Shown here one piece after another: positions 17,013 to 26,557 of a DNA stretch of 64,000 nt. The stretch is taken from the NCBI GenBank assembly GCA_934454145.1, contig CAKSFT010000006.1, positions 152,000-215,999 on the forward strand, written 5' to 3'. How positions within the stretch are numbered: position 1 is the stretch's first letter; each line of letters begins with the position of its first letter. The position numbers were made by a program, and so were the translations under genes. This DNA comes from an uncultured Clostridia bacterium (GTDB lineage: Bacteria > Bacillota > Clostridia > UBA1381). The notes under the pieces were generated by a model that was not told where the DNA came from, made no database searches, and was given only the letters and a program-made list of their open reading frames with translations.

Positions 17013-19100
17013 TTACGATTTGCTATCCGCTTGCATCTGCAATAGGTCTGTAGCAATTTTATTTATAGAATAATCTGAAATATATTCCACATCAAATTCA
17101 GATTGTAATCTTATATCTGCAGATGATGCTCCAATTAAAATTTCATACTTTCCGCTTTCCACATGCCAATCTCTTAAACAAATATTATAATAGCAAAAAT
17201 CTTGTTCGGTTAAGGTAAATGAAATCTTTTTTTCTTCCCCCGGTAAAAGTTCAATTTTATCAAAAGCCCTCAATTCTTTTTCCGGTTTTAAGACAACGCT
17301 GTTTTTATGCGAAAGGTATAGTTGTACAATTTCTTTTCCTGCAATTTTTCCAACATTCTTTACATCAAAACTAATTGTAACTTCAAACTTTTTATCATGT
17401 ACCGCATTATCTGAAACTGTCAAATTGGAGTATTTAAATTTGGTATATGAAAGTCCATGCCCAAACGGGAACCAAACCTGTTCCGGATGAGCATCATAAT
17501 ATCTGTATCCTGCAAACATACCTTCACTATACCAAACCTTATTTCCATCCCCCACCGCATCCATGTCTGTTCTTTCACAATTTGCAAAGCTTTCGGAAAG
17601 CTTTCCGCTTGGGTTAATTATACCAAATAATACATCTGCAACAGCGCTACCTCCTGCTTCCCCTGCGTACCACATATGTACAATGCCCTTAACTCTTTCA
17701 CGCCATCTTCCCGGCAAAACAGCACTGCCGGTTTGCATAACAACTATAACATTATCACAAGCATTGCAGGCAGATTCTATCATTCCGTTAAGGTAATTCG
17801 AAAATGTAATATTTTCCCTATCCCAATACTCTGTTTCTACATCCAAACCATAGTTATCACTTACAAACAAAATCATTGCATCAAAATCGTTACCACGGCT
17901 CCAGTTGTTGAGTTCTCCCACGTCTTCTGCTCCCATAAATCCATTTGGGAAACTGGTTTTGGCTACCGGGCTATAGTATACCTCAATTCCTTCTTTTTCG
18001 GCATTACTTATAATAAAGTCAAGAGGTTTATCTATTTTATCATTGTCTACCAATATTGCTGAACTGCCCGCCCCCATTATTGCAGGTCTTTGCGCGGCCT
18101 CCCCAAAAACACCTATTTTTTTATATTTATTATTTGTTATAGGAAGAACATCATCATCATTTTTTAATAATGTAATACATTCCCCCGCTATTTGTTTTGC
18201 TGTTTCGTGTTGCTTTTCCCTTGAATATACAAATTTTTCTGTTTTTTGCATATCTTTTACTCTTGAAACAAAGCAGAGTATTCGTCTTACCGCATCGTCC
18301 AGTTCTTCCAAAGTCAACTCGCCATTTTGCAATCCCTTTTTTATATCGTTGATAATATTTTTATTGCCGGGCATATCCAGATTCAAACCGGCTCTTATTG
18401 CTTTACAGGCATCGTGAACAGCTCCCCAATCAGAAACAACAATTCCATCATATTTCCATTCATTTCTTAATATATCACTTAACAGGTATTTATTTTCAGA
18501 ACACCATATACCATTTAATTTATTGTACGCACACATCACAGATGTCGGATTAGAATTTTTTAATGCTATTTCAAAAGGTTTAAGATAATACTCCCTCAAT
18601 GTTCTTTCATCTATTTCGGAGTTAATAGTAGCCCTTTTATATTCTTGGTTGTTCGCAGCGTAATGTTTTATACTCGTACCAACACCTTGGCTTTCCACGC
18701 CTTGTATAAAGTTTGCCGCCATATATCCTGATAAAATCGGATCCTCAGAATAATATTCAAAGTTTCTCCCGCAATAAGGTGTCCTTTTCATATTTACACC
18801 CGGTCCAAGTAACATTTCATAACCTTCATTTCGACACTCCAACCCGATTGCCGAACCCATTTGAAAAGCCAAATCCCTATTCCATGATGCACCCAGCGCA
18901 CTGGGAGTCGGAAAACATACACATCCTCCTTCAACTTTACTCTTTCTTTTTTTTACCCCATATGGTCCATCAACCATAGAAACAGGACTGACCCCCAAAT
19001 AATCAAACCCCTTAGTTTTACTTTCAAACCCAGTGAGCATCTGCGCCTTTTCGTCTATTGACATTTGTTCTATAATTTTCTCAACATTCATCTTTAACAT
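17013..19100 (-). CDS. Beta-glucosidase/beta-xylosidase-type glycosidase, GH3
   Basis: A 695-residue family 3 glycosidase, without a signal peptide. The N-terminal barrel shows 'VDGPYGV' and 'KHYAANNQE' (145-153) and the nucleophile region 'VVSDWGAVHD' (Asp224). An alpha/beta sandwich follows (about 300-510). The end is a fibronectin-III-like domain ('GKEIVQLYLSH' around residue 588). Such proteins release terminal beta-linked glucose, xylose or related sugars in the cytoplasm. ATG1 and ATG4 are both possible starts: the AAAAGG box is better placed for the second (19091). It follows the beta-helix gene at 19124 by 23 bases. Confidence 0.92.
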   Translation of the reverse strand: MLKMNVEKIIEQMSIDEKAQMLTGFESKTKGFDYLGVSPVSMVDGPYGVKKRKSKVEGGCVCFPTPSALGASWNRDLAFQMGSAIGLECRNEGYEMLLGPGVNMKRTPYCGRNFEYYSEDPILSGYMAANFIQGVESQGVGTSIKHYAANNQEYKRATINSEIDERTLREYYLKPFEIALKNSNPTSVMCAYNKLNGIWCSENKYLLSDILRNEWKYDGIVVSDWGAVHDACKAIRAGLNLDMPGNKNIINDIKKGLQNGELTLEELDDAVRRILCFVSRVKDMQKTEKFVYSREKQHETAKQIAGECITLLKNDDDVLPITNNKYKKIGVFGEAAQRPAIMGAGSSAILVDNDKIDKPLDFIISNAEKEGIEVYYSPVAKTSFPNGFMGAEDVGELNNWSRGNDFDAMILFVSDNYGLDVETEYWDRENITFSNYLNGMIESACNACDNVIVVMQTGSAVLPGRWRERVKGIVHMWYAGEAGGSAVADVLFGIINPSGKLSESFANCERTDMDAVGDGNKVWYSEGMFAGYRYYDAHPEQVWFPFGHGLSYTKFKYSNLTVSDNAVHDKKFEVTISFDVKNVGKIAGKEIVQLYLSHKNSVVLKPEKELRAFDKIELLPGEEKKISFTLTEQDFCYYNICLRDWHVESGKYEILIGASSADIRLQSEFDVEYISDYSINKIATDLLQMQADSKS

Positions 19101-19123
19101 CCTTTTCTCATCCTTCTTAAAAA

Positions 19124-21103
19124 CTATTTATATATTGTAATGTGTCTTGTTGGGGTAATATTAATATCACCATATTCAACTACCAAGTCCGATGCAGAAA
19201 TATCACCACTATTATATACTATATTACCTCTTATTACATTATTTTTAGGATATTCCGGGTGTTCATCAACATTATAAATATAGTCTACCTCAGGAAATTC
19301 TTCACATAATTTATCCAGATAATCAAGTCTTGAAAGTCTATAGTATAAATTATCATTATTTGTACTGTTTGGTCCTTCTTTTGCATACCACTTATCATCA
19401 TCTATACCCCAATGCGTTGAACAGCCGATAGAAGTTTTACAATTAAAAACAACATTATCCAGTATTTTATTATCTCTCCCCCCACTTACCGACACTGCCG
19501 ATGCACAATCGGAAAAGAGATTTTCCCTAACCGTCACCCCGGACATATAATCATCCAGATATATTGCCGTCACTCCGGAATTATAATATCCTATTATATC
19601 GTGAAAATAATTTTTTTCAATTATATTTCCGCGATTACTCCACGATCTTCCCGTATAAACCGCACCTGCATCGCTGACATTTTTACAAACATTATAAATT
19701 TCATTTCCTCTTATTGTATGCTTTAAACCCGAAAAATTTATTGCCTGATGCGGTACGTTATAAATCTCACTATTCAAAACAGATATTCCCACACCCGAAA
19801 AAGAAATTGCTGATACACTTGTTGCATTTGTTCTTGAACAATTAAATATTGCCCCTCTGTCAAACACTATATTCGATTTCTCAAGTGTACTATAGTCTGC
19901 CGATGAAATCTTGAGTCCGTTTTTGGCGATATTGCATACTTTACTGCCGGTTACATAAATATTATTTCCTCCATTGATAACCAGTCCATAATTACCTGTA
20001 TTGCGGATTGTGCAGTCTTTGATATAAATATGGTTGCAATTATCAAGATTTATTCCGTTTCTCCTTGTTTCTGAAAAAATCAGATTTTCAAATATAACAT
20101 GACTCAACCCTGTTGCATGAATTATGTCAGCATCTTTTAATGACAATACCGCTTGATTATTTTCATCAAAGCCTTCCGGCGGATAAAGATATAAATATCC
20201 GGTATCTTTATCAATATAATATTCTCCCGGCGAATCCAATTCTTCCAGGATGTTATACACATAATATCTTGCATCTCTTCCAAAATTACAATCTTTCTCC
20301 GCATCATTCGGGTTGTCCGTTATCATATAACCGGTATCCTTCTCAATCCCAAGCAATCCCGCACTTGCTGTTCTATACTGATATGATGTAAAAGCTTCAA
20401 TGTGACCATATTTTTCTTTTAAATTCCCCTCTGAATCAACCCAATCCTTTGTACGTTTTTCCAAGCACTCCATGTATACCTTTTCCTCATTATAAGCTGT
20501 ATTCGGAGAACAATACCCGCTTAGCGCAAATCCCTCATTTGGCCATCTGGCCAGTCGAATATCTTCGTCGCCAATGAACAATTCAACCTGTGAAGTGTTT
20601 GTTGTGCCGGAATTTACACCTCTTTTAGAAACGGTTCCAAAATCGTTTATTCCCATTTGATTTAAATCAACCTCTAATATATGTTCTGCAACCCCTTCTC
20701 GTATTCTTGCCGTTTGACTGTTTGCAGACAGAGGTCGAAATTTACAGTATGGTATATCTATCCCACAGGTTATCTTTGCCCCTTTACCCTCGCCTATATA
20801 TCGAATATTATACTCTTCATTGCCGCTATCATCACTTGTAAATTCCAGACCATTGTCCAAATTATATATTCCTTCGGAAAGATACACGGTTATATATGAA
20901 TTATCATGATTTTGAAGTTTTATATTTCTTATTTGCTCTTGAGCTTTCTGTATACTTTTAAACGGTCTCTCCTTGCTTCCATCATTTGAATCGCTTCCGT
21001 CCTTGCATGATACATATATTGATATTTCCTGTTTGGCCGACACTGAAAATGTTAAAAATATCATACTCCACGCAATCATGAATGAAATTATTTTTCTACT
21101 CAT
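19124..21103 (-). CDS. Secreted right-handed parallel beta-helix protein
   Basis: A 659-residue exported protein of the pectate-lyase/beta-helix superfamily. A signal peptide covers residues 1-23 (hydrophobic core, cut after 'SVSA'). It is followed by a DUF1565-like entry domain ('YVSCKDGSDSNDGSKERPF'), a beta-sandwich insert, and about a dozen helix rungs with the family hallmark 'DAGAVYTGRSW' and 'AIYLDDY'. It probably cleaves a plant or mucus polysaccharide as a lyase or hydrolase; catalytic residues are not certain. The open frame starts with TTG at 21106, but the adjacent ATG (21103) has GGGGG about 10 bases upstream. It overlaps the preceding gene by 8 bases. Confidence 0.85.
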   Translation of the reverse strand: MSRKIISFMIAWSMIFLTFSVSAKQEISIYVSCKDGSDSNDGSKERPFKSIQKAQEQIRNIKLQNHDNSYITVYLSEGIYNLDNGLEFTSDDSGNEEYNIRYIGEGKGAKITCGIDIPYCKFRPLSANSQTARIREGVAEHILEVDLNQMGINDFGTVSKRGVNSGTTNTSQVELFIGDEDIRLARWPNEGFALSGYCSPNTAYNEEKVYMECLEKRTKDWVDSEGNLKEKYGHIEAFTSYQYRTASAGLLGIEKDTGYMITDNPNDAEKDCNFGRDARYYVYNILEELDSPGEYYIDKDTGYLYLYPPEGFDENNQAVLSLKDADIIHATGLSHVIFENLIFSETRRNGINLDNCNHIYIKDCTIRNTGNYGLVINGGNNIYVTGSKVCNIAKNGLKISSADYSTLEKSNIVFDRGAIFNCSRTNATSVSAISFSGVGISVLNSEIYNVPHQAINFSGLKHTIRGNEIYNVCKNVSDAGAVYTGRSWSNRGNIIEKNYFHDIIGYYNSGVTAIYLDDYMSGVTVRENLFSDCASAVSVSGGRDNKILDNVVFNCKTSIGCSTHWGIDDDKWYAKEGPNSTNNDNLYYRLSRLDYLDKLCEEFPEVDYIYNVDEHPEYPKNNVIRGNIVYNSGDISASDLVVEYGDINITPTRHITIYK

Positions 21104-22661
21104 CAATACCTATCCCCCTAACAAAAATTTTACTCTTTTCGGGAATTGTTGACATATTACATATTAAAGAAAATTCACCGGAAGTAATATTAAACTGTCT
21201 TAAATAACATACTTCTTTTTTTTCATTCTCAACTTTTACCGTGACTATTCCTTCCCGCTCTGTTTCTCCATTTATCATTATCTGGCTATTGCTCCAAATA
21301 ATATCCTCTTTTTTTATATTGATGGCACTGTCACTTAGATTAATAACCTCAAAATCATCGTAATAATGCCGGAATATATTCAAGGATTTTATACTTCTCA
21401 TATTATTAAGATTATCCCAAGAAAATACTTTGTACGAAATATTCTTATCCTGCAAAGAATGACTAATTGAACACGGGGTCTCACCATGTGCTGAAATTGT
21501 TAACGGTATCGTATTCACTGATACTAATTTATTGTTTTCATACGCTGCATTAATAACCGTAATATTATAATTTATATCCCCTTTATTAAGAAATGTTATC
21601 GTTGTGTTTACTACATTTTTTTCTTCATCATATGCACCTGTTATGTTTTTTATTGTGTATGGAACAACCCTATATTGGGAAACAAATTCTGAAACCAATC
21701 TCTTGTTAAATTTGTCTTTATATTCATCGTGTATATCCATATTATTAATACAAGACAAAGACAAATCTACATTACTCAATTTTATGCTTGCTTCATTTTG
21801 CGGATATAAAACGATATTATTTTCCGCTGTAACAATGTCTGCTTCTCCATATTTATAATCTCCGCTCAGTGCATATTCTCCTGATTTTAAAACAATCCTT
21901 TTGTTAGGAGCAGTTACGTTGTTGTATATTTCCACAGCACGATTCATAGTTTTCACAGGCGAAAAATATGTGCCCGGGTTTTTATCATCTCCGTCATTGG
22001 ACACAAATATATCCCTATCATCTGTATAAATGCATAAATCATCTATATATACTTTAGCTTCGGTAGTTGTGTGGCTAGTAATACAGAAATCAATTCTTGT
22101 TAAATCATTTCCTTTATAATCAAATTCATTAACTCCGTTTTCAGAAATGACTTGTTCGTTATTTATATAAAGGCACACCTTTTTTCTGTCCAAATCAATC
22201 GTGTATTTAAAATCTGTCCATACACCTTGCTTAATTAATTCTGTATCTATATAGTGTTTACCCATCAAACCTATTTTCCCTCCGGAAAAAGACATATTGA
22301 ATGCACGATTTTTATCAGAATCCCAAAACAGCGGCAATCCATGATAGCTGATTATTGTACTGCCTTCTTGTATATACAACTTATACCCGACAGTAACTTT
22401 CCCTCCTATAATCGGATTCTTTAATTGAAGATACGGCCAGGAATCAACATTGTCATATTTTCCTACGCTTATTGCGAGATGTCCATTTTCAATTCTTACA
22501 TAATGTTTTTCCGTAGGTTGAACTAACGGTTCTCTTGACCATCCAGTCAAACTATGCATGTCCGTCGTATTAAATTCCTCATATATAGGCAATTCATTTG
22601 CTGCATATACCTTTATATTAAATAAAATCAGCAACGCAACAATAAATCGTATTATTTTCAT
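21096..22661 (-). CDS. Secreted lectin-like protein with short beta-helix entry domain
   Basis: A 521-residue exported protein with a signal peptide (residues 1-20, cut after 'KVYA'). A concanavalin-like lectin/LamG-type domain covers about 25-210. A DUF1565-type start of a beta-helix is next ('IFVSNDGDDKNPGTYFSP'), but the helix is cut short after about 100 residues. The protein ends in beta domains with a 'FSWDNLNNMRSIKSL' motif that recurs in neighbouring secreted proteins. The helix is far shorter than in its neighbours, so this may be a binding or accessory protein rather than an enzyme. It is the upstream partner of the 19124 gene. Confidence 0.75.
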   Translation of the reverse strand: MKIIRFIVALLILFNIKVYAANELPIYEEFNTTDMHSLTGWSREPLVQPTEKHYVRIENGHLAISVGKYDNVDSWPYLQLKNPIIGGKVTVGYKLYIQEGSTIISYHGLPLFWDSDKNRAFNMSFSGGKIGLMGKHYIDTELIKQGVWTDFKYTIDLDRKKVCLYINNEQVISENGVNEFDYKGNDLTRIDFCITSHTTTEAKVYIDDLCIYTDDRDIFVSNDGDDKNPGTYFSPVKTMNRAVEIYNNVTAPNKRIVLKSGEYALSGDYKYGEADIVTAENNIVLYPQNEASIKLSNVDLSLSCINNMDIHDEYKDKFNKRLVSEFVSQYRVVPYTIKNITGAYDEEKNVVNTTITFLNKGDINYNITVINAAYENNKLVSVNTIPLTISAHGETPCSISHSLQDKNISYKVFSWDNLNNMRSIKSLNIFRHYYDDFEVINLSDSAINIKKEDIIWSNSQIMINGETEREGIVTVKVENEKKEVCYLRQFNITSGEFSLICNMSTIPEKSKIFVRGIGIDE

Positions 22662-22729
22662 TTATTTCCTCCATAGTTTAGGCGATCATCACATATGTTT
22701 TCCTTACCTTCATTTATCTTCGGTAGTAA

Positions 22730-22768
22730 GACCAAACCGACAAACAAAAAATATTTGTCGGTTTGGTC
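22730..22768 (-). terminator. Strong hairpin downstream of the SGNH gene
   Basis: A perfect 15-bp stem (22730-22744/22754-22768) with a 9-base AT loop between the secreted SGNH gene and the lectin-like gene. Neither side has a long T run, so it may be a weak terminator or an mRNA-stabilising structure that sets the ratio of the two genes. Confidence 0.5.
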
Positions 22769-22819
22769 AAAATACCTATTTCAGATAAGATATACCTTAT
22801 ATAATTTTTATAAATTGTC

Positions 22820-25192
22820 TTAGTTTGTTTGAATAAACAACGTGTATACCCCATCCTCGCCAATATCTGCTGTTTTTATGCTTTTAGTAAATTCACCGTC
22901 AATGACTTTTGTCTGACCGATAGCAATAATTATACCTTGCTGATTAACAAGCTTTAAGGTTACAAACTCTGCATTATCAGCCTTTCCTTTTATCGTCAAT
23001 GTATCGCTATTATTATAGTTGCTGACAACGTCGATAAGCTTAGCGGATTTTTTCACATCATTTATATAAAAAGATAATATGCTCTTGTCCCCACCGACCA
23101 TTTCTAATTCTGTAAAAGAAAATGTAATTTTCTCTGTTACAGGATAAATATTATCTTCCAGCCACACATATGATTCAAGATAATCACCATCTGCGATATT
23201 GTCATATTTCAAATCTGTAGTCAATGTAAATTCAGTATTTTGATCAGAAATCGTATTTGATTTCTTCATTACTTTCTTTATGATTCCGTTTTTATTTTTC
23301 AAGACAGAAATAAGACAAATCTTTGTGTTTTTATCAAGCAATGACTTTACATCTACAGATACTTTGATACCGTCTTCAACATCGTTTACAGCTGATATCT
23401 TGGCACCCGATAAGGTTCTAAACTTCAATCCTGACAGATTAATTGAATTCTGTGCATATGAATTTATCTTTGTCATTGCTCCGTTTCCGTTATATGTAAC
23501 CTGCGGAGTAACAATAAACTCATACGATTCATCTTCCGTCTTTTTAGGCAATTTTATATTACAAGTGCGGCTGTCAATATCATATTCAATTACACACTCC
23601 GTTTGTACACCGTTTATCTTTACCAAAACTGTATCTTTATTAACAGTTCCCAAATCCGGATAACCATCAAAAACCAACTGTACACTCTCTGTTCCTATCG
23701 GCATTTCAACTCTTGAATTAGCTATTTCCAGTTCTGTTCCGCCTGCCAATATCTTTTCAACTTTCGGAGTTCCGTAGTCTGCATTTGTTGCTGTGTATGC
23801 AAAACTGAATTCAAAATCTTCATTTGCAACTCTTGGCTCAATCGTAGTTATGACTGCCTTATGCCATCCGGCATCTGAAAGTTGCACAAATCCCTTCAAG
23901 TCTGTCTTTTTTGTATGTCCCGGGTGATATTCAATGCAATTCCCAACATTTTCACCATCAATAACACATGACACTGTTCCTCCGTTTACAGAACTTCCTG
24001 CTCCCCCAACATAGCCTACCAATCCGAATGTGTTTCCTTTAAAGTATATTGTAGCGGTTTCTCCAAGATTTCCTGTTTTTAAGTAAGTATCTGCTTCCAT
24101 ATCCTTTAACACACTTCCATTAGCCGTTTGCCATCCCGAAGAATAGATTGTATTATAATTATATGGAATCAAATCCGCGTTGTTATACACTGTTTCACTA
24201 AAATTAGAATCAGGTACCACGGTCTTCTTCAAGTATTTGTCCGGTTCATTGGCAAATAATTCAATAATATGTTTTGCATATCCGTAGTATCCCGCATCAA
24301 TCGGATGAACATCATCTCCCAACAATGTTTTCATCCAAAAAACATCCTCTTTTGTCCACTTTTCGTCGCCGCTCCATTCATCTTCTGCAGATAAATAATA
24401 AGATTTTTTTTGAGGGTAAAGAGAGAGTTTGTTTGGTTGCAGATTCGATTTATCTGCCATCGATTCAATACAATCTTCAACTGTTGCATATCTCGTTTTC
24501 AGAACATCTCGTCTTGCAGTGTCAACACCTTGTGCATTATTCCAATAATTTTCAGCACTCTTATATTTATCTATTTGTTGCGGCAGCATTGTGGCATAAA
24601 AATAATCATACAAATCTATTTCCGCAACGTTATAATACTCTGCTATACTTTGAGCTTTTAGAACAGAATTGGTATTTTCTGTCGGCAAGCTTGCAGAATA
24701 TACAAATATAATATAAGGCGGATTATCAAGCGTTGACAAATTTCTTACCATTGATTCATAATATGGATTTACTGCACTTTCGGTATTATATCTGTCGTTA
24801 ACCGCATACTCTATAAATACTAAATCCGGGTTTTTGGACTTGACTTGTCCTGTTGTACGATACATACCAAATTGGGAAGTTGTATCAGAAATTCCATAGT
24901 TATAGCAATTGACAACCTTATCCGTCATTGTATTTTTTATTGTATTGCCAACTAAAGATGCCCATGAAGTGCTGCTTAAAACGCTGGCTCCTATCCCTTC
25001 GGTTATTGAACCGCCCAAGAATACAATATTAATCTCATCATTATTAAATTTAGACTCCAAAGCCTGTTTAAGCTTTAAAGAAACACTATCTTCAAATTCT
25101 ATAGTGCCTGCTACATATTCTGCGCTTACTGACACACAAAACATTGATATTGTCAAACACAAGGCCAGAATACTGCTCATTATTCTTTTCAT
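22820..25192 (-). CDS. Secreted SGNH/GDSL hydrolase with C-terminal beta domains
   Basis: A 790-residue exported esterase. After a signal peptide (1-24, cut after 'SVSA') comes an SGNH domain (about 45-320). Block I is 'FLGGSITEGIG' (Gly-Gly-Ser instead of the usual Gly-Asp-Ser), the Asn block is 'EYAVND', and the Asp-His pair is in 'GDDVHPIDAGY'. Carbohydrate-binding-like and Ig-like beta domains follow; one resembles the C-terminal 'LESYVW' domain of neighbouring proteins. It probably removes acetyl or other acyl groups from polysaccharides outside the cell. The gene stands between the lectin-like proteins at 21096 and 25224 and has an AAGGAG ribosome binding site. Confidence 0.85.
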   Translation of the reverse strand: MKRIMSSILALCLTISMFCVSVSAEYVAGTIEFEDSVSLKLKQALESKFNNDEINIVFLGGSITEGIGASVLSSTSWASLVGNTIKNTMTDKVVNCYNYGISDTTSQFGMYRTTGQVKSKNPDLVFIEYAVNDRYNTESAVNPYYESMVRNLSTLDNPPYIIFVYSASLPTENTNSVLKAQSIAEYYNVAEIDLYDYFYATMLPQQIDKYKSAENYWNNAQGVDTARRDVLKTRYATVEDCIESMADKSNLQPNKLSLYPQKKSYYLSAEDEWSGDEKWTKEDVFWMKTLLGDDVHPIDAGYYGYAKHIIELFANEPDKYLKKTVVPDSNFSETVYNNADLIPYNYNTIYSSGWQTANGSVLKDMEADTYLKTGNLGETATIYFKGNTFGLVGYVGGAGSSVNGGTVSCVIDGENVGNCIEYHPGHTKKTDLKGFVQLSDAGWHKAVITTIEPRVANEDFEFSFAYTATNADYGTPKVEKILAGGTELEIANSRVEMPIGTESVQLVFDGYPDLGTVNKDTVLVKINGVQTECVIEYDIDSRTCNIKLPKKTEDESYEFIVTPQVTYNGNGAMTKINSYAQNSINLSGLKFRTLSGAKISAVNDVEDGIKVSVDVKSLLDKNTKICLISVLKNKNGIIKKVMKKSNTISDQNTEFTLTTDLKYDNIADGDYLESYVWLEDNIYPVTEKITFSFTELEMVGGDKSILSFYINDVKKSAKLIDVVSNYNNSDTLTIKGKADNAEFVTLKLVNQQGIIIAIGQTKVIDGEFTKSIKTADIGEDGVYTLFIQTN

Positions 25193-25223
25193 ATTTTTTC
25201 TCCTTCTTTATATCAACTCAATA

Positions 25224-26444
25224 TTACTGTGCTTCAGTAAAATCCGAATAATCGGCAAGCGGTACCATATCATCAAGGCTATTCCACACATATGATTCAA
25301 CCGTATTAGCCTCAGAGGAAACCGTAAAATCTTCAGAAACATACATATTACTTCCAATAGCAGCCGACACATTATTATAGGTCATTCCAAGATAATTATA
25401 ATTATTATCAAACTGCGCCCCTATTAATGAAAATGCAATATTTGAGTCGGTATTATTGTTTACAGCTGTAGCTATCCTGTACTTTTTATCTTTCTCAATT
25501 GACGTCACTTCATCACCATTGTTATCAAATAAAACCGGCTTTGAAATACTTTCTTCTTTTTTTAATGTATATGCTTTAAAATTATCAACTTCAGCCCATG
25601 TCTTACTGCTTATAAAACCAGAATTACTTGTATATTGGGTTTTAGCTCCCAAAGCAATTACATTTGGAATCCGGTCGCTTGATAACCAATATCCTTTTTC
25701 ACTATGATTCTGATTGGTATAACCGTCTTTACATGAAATTTCACTCCAACCCCCCGCTACTGATGTAGACTTTACATATAATTTATAAGAATACTTTTCC
25801 AAATCAATTATCATTTTATAACTCGTAACAGGCTTTTCCTCTGTATAGTCCGCATTATAAAATGAAGAAGCTGTTTGATGTTTAAATGCGCTATTAATAG
25901 TATTTGCCGAACCGGTTGAATAATCCACAAGCTGTAACCATGACACGCTTCCCGTCCATGCAGCACTGGCGTTCATTTGCATCGAAAACAACGTATTCGC
26001 CCCAAAATCATAAGTATTGAATTGGTTGTCATTTTCTACACGTGCAAGCCTCAATATGCTTGAACCCGGGGCCGATGTACTGTATTTTACAGTTGTTTCA
26101 GAAGTTTCCTCGTTTTTTGTTTGCGTTTCTGTGTATGCAGTCAAATCAAACTCTAAAACCATATATTTGTCATCTTGTTTCGGTTCCGGCAACCAATGCC
26201 GCACACCTACCGATCCACTAAATGTTTTTGTCGGCTCGCTGCGCCCAGCATAGATATCGGACAACTCCATAACGCCATTTTTTGCCTTGACTGTCATTTC
26301 TCCCATATACGGACTTTTATGTACCCAACCTTGCACGTTGTTTTCAGGGAAAGTATTATAGCTCCATCCCTGCGCACTTGCCATGTTTCCTGTTGCAATA
26401 ATAATTGTGGTTATTGCAGCAACAGCTCCACTAATTTTTTTCAT
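25224..26444 (-). CDS. Secreted lectin-like protein of unknown function
   Basis: A 406-residue exported protein with a signal peptide (cut after 'NMASA', about residue 24). The body is beta-rich, with features of a concanavalin-like sandwich ('MVLEFDLTAY', 'YKMIIDLEKYSYKLYV') but no catalytic motif I recognise. The last 90 residues form an Ig-like domain ending 'ESYVWNSLDDMVPL', shared with the SGNH protein at 22820 and the protein at 21096. It may be a glycan-binding protein. A possible -10 (TATAAT) lies about 50 bases upstream of the start. Confidence 0.7.
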   Translation of the reverse strand: MKKISGAVAAITTIIIATGNMASAQGWSYNTFPENNVQGWVHKSPYMGEMTVKAKNGVMELSDIYAGRSEPTKTFSGSVGVRHWLPEPKQDDKYMVLEFDLTAYTETQTKNEETSETTVKYSTSAPGSSILRLARVENDNQFNTYDFGANTLFSMQMNASAAWTGSVSWLQLVDYSTGSANTINSAFKHQTASSFYNADYTEEKPVTSYKMIIDLEKYSYKLYVKSTSVAGGWSEISCKDGYTNQNHSEKGYWLSSDRIPNVIALGAKTQYTSNSGFISSKTWAEVDNFKAYTLKKEESISKPVLFDNNGDEVTSIEKDKKYRIATAVNNNTDSNIAFSLIGAQFDNNYNYLGMTYNNVSAAIGSNMYVSEDFTVSSEANTVESYVWNSLDDMVPLADYSDFTEAQ

Positions 26445-26557
26445 CTTTTACCGTCCTTTCTTCGTCCTATGACATGATAAATTTTTTATAATTATACAAT
26501 CGCATCAAAAATCTGAGGCCTCTATTTTTTCTCTGCAATTGTTTAATCACGTAAATT